Source: Vickermania ingenoplastis (lineage: Eukaryota > Euglenozoa > Kinetoplastea > Trypanosomatida > Trypanosomatidae). Taken from it: a stretch of DNA of 64,000 bases. The position numbers were made by a program, and so were the translations under genes. The notes beneath the pieces were generated by a model that did not search any database, was not told the origin of the DNA, and saw nothing but the letters and a program-made list of their open reading frames with translations. Every line of letters begins with the position of its first letter. Position 1 is the stretch's first letter. The stretch lies in contig VFSE01000199.1 in the NCBI GenBank assembly GCA_010157825.1, positions 620,001-684,000 on the forward strand. Direction: 5' to 3'. Shown here in pieces: positions 42,679-52,367 of this stretch.

Positions 42679-45600
42679 AAAGTGGGGTGAGCAGGCGGCG
42701 CCTGCCCTTTCACCCCACCCCCACACGATAGTGCAAGAGAGAAATAAAACCTTAAAAGAGTAAAGGAAGGAAGAAGAAGAAGAAGAAGAAAGCTAATGAA
42801 CCCCAATTATAACCAGTACGAGATATGCCATCCCCCATCAGCAAACAAAAGAAAAAAAAAGAAAGTGGGAGGAGAAGGTTAACCAAACAACCAGAAGGTT
42901 CAGTTACAATCATCCGCTTCCTTGTCTTCTCTCAGGAGTTTACCAGTCATCAGACTGGGCAGAATATATATGTGGTTTGTTTTCCTTTTTTTTGTTTGTT
43001 TTAGTTATTATTAATTAATGATACTGTTATTATTATTATTATTATTATTATTATATGTATTGTTCCACCTCTCTTTGGCGGGCGTTTACTCCTTCGCTGT
43101 GTGTGGAATGTCTAGCGTGAAGAACGAGAAGCAGCGCTACCAAATGGTACACGGGTGGAACGAGGAAAAATAATTCGGCTTCCGTCATCAAAAAAAAAGC
43201 GGCGGAAGTACGACGTGTTTCCACCCCCACACACCCCCCTTCGTGTGCGCTCTTCGGTTTTTGCTTTACGCTATTTCCAATTACTGGTGAGCAAATAACG
43301 AGTATACCGCCCAGCCAGCAAAAGAGAGAGAGAAAAAAAAAAAATAGAAGGAAGAAAAAAAAAAGAGTAAAAGAGCTTGTGAAAAAAAAAAGAAGAAGAA
43401 AGACGGAGTAGAGTAGGAGGTTGGGTGCTGTTAATGCATTTGCATGCGTTAACAGCACACCGGCAGAAACATTCAATGAATCACTCTTATTATTATTATT
43501 ATTATGTGTTTTCTGTTCGCCGCTGCCACTCCGCTTGCCTTCCGTCAGGTCATACATACAGTTTGAGCGCATTGCTCCTACGTGTGTAAACCTTTTTGTT
43601 TTGTTTGTTCGTTTGTTTTACTGTATGCCCCCCTCCCTCCCTCCCCCCAGAAACTTTACGCATTATTGTGTGGGAGAGGTATCATTGTGATTGACGTGCC
43701 CAATCTCAGTGTGTTACGATGAGTGTTTTTTTTTCTTCTTCTTTCATCTGTGTCTTCCCCCATTTCCCTCTCTTTTTTGTTGTTTGTTTGTTTATTTTCT
43801 TATATATGTTTACAATTAAGAAGAGTTCGCTCCGGGTGGTTGCCGTGGTTGCCTTTGTCGTGTGTGTTTTTGCTTTTCTTTTTTTTCTTTTTTCTTTTTT
43901 TTGATCTCGTTTGTGTCTGTGTGTGCAGAGCGAGACGGGTGTGGTGTAAGAGAAACCTTTTCCTCCCCTCTCCACCGCAGCAAATATCTTTGTGTGTATA
44001 TCTATACTCTATATTCTATATATATATATATACGGATCTAATAGAATTTTATTATTATTATATATATATATATATATATATATTTCCTACGCAAATATGG
44101 CGAATTAACATGTACCACCGCCCAACACGCGAACACACACGCATTATGGTGTTCTACATGGATTAGGTAATCTCTCCAGGGACGTCTCTCATTTTGTTTG
44201 TTATATATTGTTTTCTATGTTTCGTTTTGGTTTGACTTGGTTCCTCTGTGTGCGCCCTCTCCCCTTCCCTGTTCGGCTGGTTATTTCTCTGGGAAGGGAC
44301 GGGGATGGAGTTGTTGGTGGGGTTGGTACGGCGTTGACCGCCCCCTTTGAGCACGTGTTTTTTTTTTTTTTTTTTTTTTTTAAGGGGGGAAGAAGTTGAG
44401 AGTGGGGCATTTCAGCGTTGTTCATTGCATTCTTGTTGGTGCTGTGATGCTATTGTGGCATCATTCGATTCGCAATCAGAGATGTACTCGTATTTAATTT
44501 CTTATGTGCACTGCTATACCTCTAATATTCGTTGCTGGGTGAACAGAACCACAACAGAGAGAGTAAGTGCTTTGTTTGTTTGTTTGTTTGTTTGAAAGGA
44601 TATTGATAGATAGAGATATAGATATACAAGCCTCACGTGGTTCGCCACCACCTCCTCCCTGTTGGTCCTCTGTGTGTATTTGATAAAGTACACTGGGGCA
44701 AAGGAAGAGCGACGTGCGATCCTTGTGTGCACATGATGGTCATGTTCATGTCTGCTGTGTCATCCGTTGTACGCTTTGGTTGTTGTTTTTGTCGTTGTTC
44801 TTTTCAAGTTTCTACGTCTAGAGAAGATGTATTTTATATTATATTATATTTAAGTGGCGCAGCCCTCTTCAAGTTGTTAATTCTTGTCTTGGACTGTAGC
44901 GATGTACGTAGACGTATCAAGTCTCTCTCGATATTTTTGTGGATGCTGAGAAGGAGGGGCGGAGGGTCCTTTCCTTGCCACCTCTCTGTTGGTGTTGTAT
45001 GAAATTCTGCTTTTTTTTATCATTCTTTGCTTAACGATTCACTTATTTTCGTTTGTTTGTTTTCTTTATTTTGTTTGTTTACTTCTCTGCTTTCTGCTTG
45101 TTCACTCTCCTGGATGTGTGGAGGCGGATAGGTTGTGGCTGTGTCTTGCTATACACCGAGCAAGCGAGAGAACGTTGTGATCGAGCTGAGTTCTTTTTTT
45201 TTCCTTTTTTTCTTTTTTCCTTTTGATGTTGTTGTTTTCTTTTTTAAACCGTCGTAGTTTGTTTTTGTTGTTGTTGTTCTCTTTGAATGTGTTGACCGCT
45301 CGACGGCGGTAGGAGACACTGGGGAAGAAGCGGAGGAATAACATTTTGCTACTGGTGTGCGCCACTCTACGGCACTTTTTCCTTCGTCTTCGACCTCCAT
45401 TTCCCTTCTTTTTTTTTTCCTTTTTTTTCTTGCGGCATGCAAAGAAGAAAACGTTTAAACAAAAAGGAGTAGATGAAAGAAGGGAAAAAATAATAATAAT
45501 ACAAAAAAAAGAAATTTGAAGCACGAATTGAGCATGTCCATAAATGGATGAAGAGCAAGGAGGAGAAGAAGGGCACAGACAAATATAGGAGGGGGATTCC

Positions 45601-45746
45601 TTCGTTTTTACGTCGGGTTTCTTTGTCTTCTTTTCTTTTTTTTTTTCTTTTTTTTAGCGCCGCACCTCCTTCTACTGAGCATACAGGACTAACAAGGTAA
45701 CAGAGAGAGAAGGATAGAGAGAGAGAGGAGGGTATAACTGTAGACG

Positions 45747-45780
<34 letters not shown>

Positions 45781-47303
45781 AGGAAATGTGTGTGTTTCCC
45801 GTTTTAGCCATAATTTTTTATGTCTTGTATTTCTGAGCGAGATTCTTTTCCGTATTGCTCCTCCTTTCACTTCGCTCCTTCCGTTTTGACTGTTTCCTTT
45901 GGAATAAAACCGAAGCAAACAAATATAAACAACGGAGCTTAAAAAAATATATATATATAATAGTAATTAATCAATCCATTAAAAAAGAAGGAAAGAAAGA
46001 AGCGGCGCATATTGGATGAATCGGATGATACCGTGAGGCGCGTAGAGAGAAAGGAAGGCAAAAAAAAAAAAAAGAGAGAGAGAGAGAGAAAAATCGGTTG
46101 AGAAGGGGGAATTACTAATTACTTGCTCTCTGTGTGCTCCTCTCCCCTAACTGCTCTCCAACATCTTTTACACGGGCGTTTCTGTAAACTTCCACTCTCG
46201 TCGCTCGCCTCCTACACGTGTGTGTATAGATGCGTAGAGAACGAAAATAAATGGGGGAGGAAAAGGAAAATCAAAAAAAAAAGAGAGAATGGAAAATTCT
46301 CCTCGCAAGTCGTTTGCACGCGTGAAAGAATCCGAGGGAGGGAGGGAGAGGGAGGAAGCAAACATATCTCTATGCAGCTGGAGATTAGACATTCTTTATT
46401 TTTTTATTTTTCTTCGTTCTTCAATAAAAAAAAATGTTTCTATCCCGCTTCAATGAAGGATGATCTCAAAGAGGGGGATCCCCTTCGATTCACGTTGGGT
46501 TTCGGTGCATCAATGCGGTGGGGTACTCACACACACGCTTCCTCTTTCCTCTTCTTTTTTCTTCTTCTTCACTCTTTTTGTTTGCTTGTTTGCTTCTTTT
46601 TCTTCTTTGTCTTATAGGTTGCGTAAAGAAAGATAGAGATAGCGTGAGTGGGTAAGGCAGCTGTCATTTCTCTATAGCCTTTGCCTTTGCCCTGTGTCGA
46701 TTAAATTGCTCCAGAGGCGCTCCCCCCCCCCCCCCTCCCTATTATCTATAGAGAAACTCTGAGCAGCAGGATTCTCCTACGCTGTCTTTACCTTTTCTTT
46801 TTCTTCTGTTACTGTTTTAAGGTTCATATCTGTTTCTCTCTTACGTTTTCTTTTGTTTTTTATTTATTATTTCCCTCCCACCTCACCCCACCCCACCCCC
46901 CGGTCATCGCCTCTAGGCCAAGCGCACGAGAGACACCCTTACTATTCTAGCTTCTTTTCTTTTTAATTGGTGTTGTTGTTGGTGTTGTTTGTCATACAAA
47001 CACTCATAATATATATTATTATTATATCCACGGGGTGTTGTTGGTGTTTACCTCCCCCCTTCCTGCGTAAAGATATATTCTATTTATATATAGTAAATTT
47101 CCTTTCTAGCGGAGCCATCTTAGCTCCGGAAAAAATACCAACCCCTTGTGGTTTGCCCTACGGAACTCTTTTATTTTTATTATTATTATTATTATCATTA
47201 TTATTATTATTTTCGTTGTTTGTTTTTCGTTGTTTTTCGTTGTTTTTTTCTACCCACTTCTCCCCTCCCCGATCGTCGTACATTGTTAATCCTCCACGGA
47301 TAT
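42679..47303. other. Spacer B-C
   Basis: Contains (GAA)n at about 42773-42790, (TTA)n at 43028-43053, a strong hairpin at 43425-43458, (TA)n at about 44018-44033, 44059-44082 and 45759-45781, a T tract at 44359-44382, a run of 14 C at about 46722-46735, and (TTA)n at 47175-47210. A CGGAGC...GCTCCG inverted repeat is near 47120-47138. No AG lies between the last pyrimidine tract (47211-47272) and ATG 47304, so the acceptor of gene C is probably the TTTCTAG near 47109. No gene supported. Confidence 0.6.
43425..43458. repeat. 15-bp-stem hairpin with a 4-base loop in spacer B-C
   Basis: GTGCTGTTAATGCAT, then loop TTGC, then ATGCGTTAACAGCAC. All 15 positions pair, with one G-U wobble, in an otherwise unstructured AT-rich spacer. 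Confidence 0.8.
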
Positions 47304-48746
47304 ATGCCACGACAGAGAAAGACGTCGGCCTCGGCCCTCCAGGGGGGGGAGCGTCCGCTCCACCCTCCTACGCCCGGGGAAATATCCTTCTTCAACACGC
47401 AGGTGTTTGAGTTTATCCGCCAGCTCCAGGCCGTCACGCTCTCTGTGCATGAAAGTGGTAAACTGCTGCACGGCGTCCTGCCAGCAGCCTCCCCCGACAG
47501 CGCCCTTTCGGACGGCCTTTCACAATGCTCCTCCCACGGGGCACCAGAGAGCGACGGCGTAGTGCCGTCCACTGACTCCATCTCCCGCTGCAGCCATCGC
47601 ACCTACGCCGAGCCACAGTTCCACGGCGCCAAGGGAACGATTACACTGCAGTGCTCTCTCAGTAGCGGCCGGCTGCAGGAAATGTCCAAGCACCATATGC
47701 CCGCCTTGTACCCCCGTGTGGTGAAGACCGACCTCTGCAGCGCCGGGTCCTGGAAGGCCTTTGCGATGAGCACCTTTCGGCTGCGCGCCTTCTCCTACCG
47801 CCCGCAGGACTACGCCCGGTTCCCGAGCCTCGCGTGCCATATTCCAGCGCAGGATGTGCGGTTCTGCAGCCTCGGCCTCTCGATTGATGCCATTGCCCAG
47901 GCCGACGCCCACATTGGCCAGCTCCTCTGGTCCACGTATCTGCGTTGGGAGTACCTGCTCCCTCTGTGTGCGTCTTTTGTGGGTGAGGGCATACGAGACC
48001 GATCCACCCGCTACGGCGTGCCCCCCTTCGTCGTCCGCAGCCAGCCCGCTGCCGGGGGGAATGATGGGGAAATATCGGGCCCCGAGGCCCCAGACACCAC
48101 GGGTGGGCGCCCCAGTTGGGGCAATCAATTCATCCTCCCACGGACGATCTTTCAGCCGCCCGGCGGCCAGCACCGGCCCTCCACACTCCCAGATGTCTTT
48201 CCTTCGATTCAGCCGCCGGCGCCGCTCGCGTGCACCCCACCCAGGGAAATGGAGGAGGCGGGGGGGGAGGAGAAAATGAAGCTGTATCACGTGGACAAGG
48301 AGCTCTGCGCAGCGCTGGTGGAACGCATTCCAATATTCGGCGCGATGGCCCAGTCGCAGTTGCGTGCGGTGGTGCAGGCAGTGCTGGTCCATATCCTCAC
48401 GCAGCATGCAGATGGCGGACCGCCCACACCCCTGAGCCCCCCACACCACGACCCCGGCCATGAAGGGGACGGCGGCGCCGCTGCCGGACATGGAGCGAAC
48501 GCCAAGCGGAAGAACCGCGCAAAAATGAAGGCCATGTGGAATGCGCTGGGGCACTATTGGGTCTTCAACGGATACAGCTACACCTGTCCAACGCTCGTTA
48601 ACGCCCTTCAGAGCAACGGTTTCATTGATTTTATGTTCATCCGTGTCAAGAACCTTGAGCTGTTGTATTCATGGTGGGCGGCCACCGTTCCTCGCAGCGG
48701 TGCCGCAGCGCTGTGGTATGAGGATGTGGAGATACAGGAGAGCTAG
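47304..48746 (+). CDS. Array gene C: novel tandem family member, intact and most compact
   Basis: 480 residues from ATG 47304 (MPRQRKTSASALQGGER), sharing the MPRQR start with gene A. The frame is open back to 47148 but only with a GTG. Block 0 is ISFFNTQVFEFIRQLQAV (about 28-45). Block 1 (115-240) reads SSGRLQEMSKHHMPALYPRV, FAMSTFRLRAFSYRPQDYAR, FPSLACHIPAQDVRFC, AHIGQLLWSTYLRWEYLLP, DRSTRYGVPPFV. Block 2 (323-375) reads KMKLYHVDKELCAALVERIP and QLRAVVQAVLVHILTQH, then a basic patch KRKNRAK. Block 3 (416-465) reads GHYWVFNGYSYTCPTLVNAL, IDFMFIRVKNLELLYSWW. Linkers are the shortest of the array, so this member gives the clearest outline of the family. No signal peptide or membrane helix. Function unknown. 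Confidence 0.82.
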   Translation: MPRQRKTSASALQGGERPLHPPTPGEISFFNTQVFEFIRQLQAVTLSVHESGKLLHGVLPAASPDSALSDGLSQCSSHGAPESDGVVPSTDSISRCSHRTYAEPQFHGAKGTITLQCSLSSGRLQEMSKHHMPALYPRVVKTDLCSAGSWKAFAMSTFRLRAFSYRPQDYARFPSLACHIPAQDVRFCSLGLSIDAIAQADAHIGQLLWSTYLRWEYLLPLCASFVGEGIRDRSTRYGVPPFVVRSQPAAGGNDGEISGPEAPDTTGGRPSWGNQFILPRTIFQPPGGQHRPSTLPDVFPSIQPPAPLACTPPREMEEAGGEEKMKLYHVDKELCAALVERIPIFGAMAQSQLRAVVQAVLVHILTQHADGGPPTPLSPPHHDPGHEGDGGAAAGHGANAKRKNRAKMKAMWNALGHYWVFNGYSYTCPTLVNALQSNGFIDFMFIRVKNLELLYSWWAATVPRSGAAALWYEDVEIQES

Positions 48747-49314
48747 CACTTCTGAACAACAACAACAACGGAAGAAAAAAAAAAACGTGTACGCCCTCTC
48801 GCGACTCGAATCTTCCCAGGAAGGCCGGGATCAAGGGTGAGCAGGTGGAAACCGTCGGTGTGTGGACCTTTGAGAGGATTTTGTACGAAGAGAGGGACAC
48901 GGGGGAGAGAAGAGGAGGTGATTGCTAGAGAACCGCACCGTGTGTGTGTGTGTGTAAGCGAAAATTCCACTTCCTCTAACTCCATCAACAACATATTGTA
49001 TTCCAGCGCGGACCCCAGCCCTTTTTATCGAGGCAAGGGAGGTTCGGTTCTGTGTGTACGGTTGTTGTTGTTAGGCCAACATTGCTTCTCTTTCCATCAT
49101 CCCTTCTTTTTTTTTTATACGCCTTGGGATCGTTGTACTCTTTTTTAGCAGAGGTGCATACGGCTGCTCCTCCTCCTGATCAATCATAGTACTGTTTGGC
49201 TATTTTTCGTTGTTTTTCATTATTGTTGTTGTTTTATTGTTATTATTATTGTTATTATTGTTATTATTATTATTATGTGATTCATATGCCACAGATTTAT
49301 CTTTTTTTAAAATG

Positions 49315-49347
<33 letters not shown>

Positions 49348-49436
49348 TGTTTGTTGTTTTGTGTGTTTTGTTTGTTTCTTTTGTTGTTGTTAATCTTTTG
49401 AAAGGAGGAAAAATACTGTGCGAACGTGGAGTATCG

Positions 49437-49655
49437 ATGCCCTCTGCCCGATGGCAACAACTCGTCCTATCGGAGGCGCGGCGCATGGTGGAAGATGCTG
49501 TTTGCCGCTGGGCTTTTGCTGCACAAATCGAAAGACTCCTACGCCTCTATATGGCTCTATATGGCTTTGGCGAATGTTTTGTTTGTTTGTTTGTTTGTTT
49601 TGTATATACTTTTCCTTTTGTTTTGTTTTACATTTGTTGTTGTGTGTTTGTTTAA
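49437..49655 (+). CDS. Doubtful small ORF in spacer C-D
   Basis: 72 residues starting MPSARWQQLVLSEARRMVED. The first ~45 residues look like an amphipathic, protein-like helix (VCRWAFAAQIERLLRLYMAL). The rest is a translation of (GTTT)n and hydrophobic. It may be a relic coding fragment rather than a gene. The MPSAR start recalls the MPRQR/MPRAR starts of the array genes, but the match is too short to weigh. Confidence 0.2.
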   Translation: MPSARWQQLVLSEARRMVEDAVCRWAFAAQIERLLRLYMALYGFGECFVCLFVCFVYTFPFVLFYICCCVFV

Positions 49656-50396
49656 AAATAAAAGATAAATAAAGAAGAATACAAATGGAGTACTTTTTTC
49701 ATTCTTTCATTCTGTGGTATGGGGATATCTCCATCACTATTGAAGTGGATCTGTACTCCGACGCTGAGCCTTGCCTCTCCCTTTCTTTTTCTCCCTCTCT
49801 CTCTGTGTGTGTGTGGTACGAAGGGAAAAAAAGCGCCAAAAGAGAAGAGAATGAAGAAACATAAAAAGAAAGAGAAGTTGTCTGCTGCTCTCATCAAAAT
49901 GCGAAGTAAGGGAAAAGAAAGTATCTCTATCTTCGACATAATATATATATTAAGGTGTAGAGACGTGCTCAGAAGTATGAACAACGTGTATAGCACCGTC
50001 ACCATCACAGGCGACACGGTTAGAAACATTGGCCCACAACCGAAAGAGTCCGGTGTGTCGTTTGAACTTATCTTAACATAAATGTATTATATTATATGAT
50101 ATGATATGATATTTTTATCCATCATTAGCATCTTTTCGTCGTGACTGTTCCGCCCCATTTTTTTTTTTTTTTTTTTAGGGCTCTGATGTAATGCTTAAAA
50201 AGCTTGGCACAATGGGCTCAAAAGAAGAAAAAAAAAAGAAGAAGAAGAAGAAACACAAGGAATTATTATCCTAAGAAACAGAGTACTGTGCCACTCGTTA
50301 GGGTGAAGGGAAGGGGAAAAGAGAAAAGGGCGTCCAGTCATGCGAAACATACATAAATATTATGCATTCTATTTTTATTTTCCTTTTTGGGGGGTG

Positions 50397-50640
50397 AGTG
50401 TGAGGAGGAGGGGGAGGGGGGAGATCTAGCAATCTCTGGTCCACCAGTGTCGATTCTCCCCAGTGACTGGCTATGACCATGCTCCAGCTAAGGCGCAGCC
50501 ACCCGGGGCCCCCAGGTGGATCCCTTCTCAGCACACCTGCCTACCCCGGCCGACACCGTACCAGTAGTCGTACGGAAGAGGGAAATGTGGGTTTGAGTGG
50601 GTGGAGTGCCCCCGTCCAACAACGCTCACTCTTTATTTTC
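50397..50640. other. GC-rich island with consecutive hairpins; possible ncRNA or retroposon relic
   Basis: A discrete, complex-sequence island in AT-rich DNA. It has three short self-complementary segments in a row: CTGGT-CC-ACCAG at 50436-50447, CCAG-TGA-CTGG inside 50460-50470, and CCACCCGGG...CCCAGGTGG at 50499-50519. No open frame of note. I cannot assign it to a known RNA. Confidence 0.35.
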
Positions 50641-51155
50641 CTTCGTATGTAATCCATATTATTATTATTATTATTCTACTTCTTCTTTTATTACCGTATT
50701 TCTTCGCGTTCATTGCGTGCGCCATTAACGTTCTTCCATTCGGCAGTATGCTTTATGTGCATACTTGTGTCTTGTAATGTAAATGGCTGCTCCCTTCTCT
50801 CTTTTTTTCCCGCATCGGCATCTTTGTCATTTTTTTAACGCGCATAGGAAGAAGGTCGTTATGTTTCCAGTTGGTGGCAGTTGAGGCTTAGGGGGCCGCC
50901 TAAACGAATGATGCTGCTCTCCGCGTCAGGATCATCTGTACAGATGGGGCCACGGGGTACAACGCCTATATCGATTGCAGTGATGAATCGGATGGAGAAT
51001 GACCGCCGCGCGATGGAACTTCAAGGAGTTTATATAGTAGTAGTGGTGGTGGTACCTTTGTTTCTTTTCTCGAGAAACGGCAAAGAATGCGAATTGCCTT
51101 TCAGCTACGCATAAAAAACAAGCTAGATTTGTTCATAAGAACATCCACATCTTTC

Positions 51156-51263
51156 ATGCAGGCTTCTTCCGCCTCCATTCAGCTCAGGAGTGCGAAGGTC
51201 CAAGTGATCCCTTTTGACAAGAGTGCCCACATAGATTACTTAACGAAGGGGGAAGACAAGTGA
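51156..51263 (+). CDS. Doubtful 35-residue small ORF in spacer C-D
   Basis: It runs from MQASSASIQLRSAKVQVIPF to a final HIDYLTKGEDK and stop. The composition is protein-like, unlike the surrounding simple repeats. It sits at the end of the 50870-51265 island and could be a real short peptide or a gene relic. Confidence 0.2.
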   Translation: MQASSASIQLRSAKVQVIPFDKSAHIDYLTKGEDK

Positions 51264-52367
51264 GCAAAAAAAAAAAAGAAGAAGAAGAAAGAAAGAAAAA
51301 AAGGGAGGGCGGGAAAAGGGGAAAAAAGAAAACAACTATTAAGGAAGTAGAAGAAGACAAGATAAACAGCGGTCCTCTTCAAAGTTCTGCAAAGAAGTCT
51401 CCAAACATAAACGGAAGGGCAAGAGAAAAAAGAGATACAGAAGAAGAATTTTTTTTTCTTTGTCTCTTTGGTTTCAATTCCTCCTTCTTTTATCCTCACG
51501 CTTTGATTTTGTAGGTGGACTGCAGAGGCGCAGTGGCATATCGAATTAAGTATTGTCATTGCTGCTTCATCACTCGCTTTTACTATTATTGATTATTATT
51601 GATTTAATTTCGGTTGTCTTGTTGTTCCTGCTGCTGTCATCAAAATAAATAATAGCCGAAGATTCGGAGAGATTGCAAGAAACTTCAAGTATTTTTTTTT
51701 TGGTGTTGTTATATATATATATATATATATATATTGAAATATCCTTTTCGTTTCCTTTTCTCCATATTGTATTATACGCAACGGGTGCATTCCCCTGGTG
51801 TTTAGGTTTTAGGCGGGTGACCACTGCGGAACGGTGGGCACCTCCCCACCGCTCGCCCGGCGAATATATTATTACGTTCTTCTATAAGGTCTATCGACTG
51901 TATTTCTTTCTGTTTTCTTGGTCTCGATGCGTCTACGCATTCCAGCTACTTATTCGCTCGCGCGTTGCCTCCTTCAACATCGCCCTTCCATCTCCGCTTC
52001 GTGGCGTGTGTGTGACCGATATCACAAGGTTCCCCTTTTTTTTCTTTATTTCATTTCATTTCTTTTTTTTTCTCTACCCGTTTTTTTTTGTTTGTTTGTT
52101 TGTTTGTTTGTTTGTTTGTTCTGTTTGTTTGTTTCCTCTCTGCTCTACTCATAGAGGATCGAAGGCCAGAAAGAAGGAACTGCAGTGTGGAAGAGAAAAG
52201 TAGGCCGTGGAACGTGACCAATTATAATATTGATTTAGTACTACAATAGTTTTTTTTTATTTGTCGTGTTTGTCTGTCTTTTATTATTATTATTGTTATT
52301 ATTATTATTTGTTTCTTTCCGTTTAAACATCGCTTGTTGCCTCCGCATCGTCCGTGACCTTCTCGAT

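Larger units (their letters stand above)
48747..52367. other. Spacer C-D with three GC-richer islands
   Basis: Mostly simple sequence: (TTA)/(GTT)n at 49225-49290 and 49317-49347, (GTTT)n at about 49579-49600 and 52090-52120, (TA)n at 51712-51735, and a T tract at 50158-50176. Three islands of more complex, GC-richer DNA stand out at about 49430-49565, 50397-50640 and 50870-51265. A CGGTGGG...CCCACCG hairpin lies near 51832-51852. A candidate acceptor is CTACTCATAG, with AG at 52153-52154. Confidence 0.6.

Noticed and set aside
50485-50520. HDV-like ribozyme or LINE 5' signature suggested by GCTAAGG in the GC island
   Set aside because: I could not pair the P1 and P2 strands needed for an HDV fold on either strand.
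50940-51000. LDL-receptor class A-like string (DCSDESDG)
   Set aside because: The frame is only ~20 codons and lacks the required Cys pattern.
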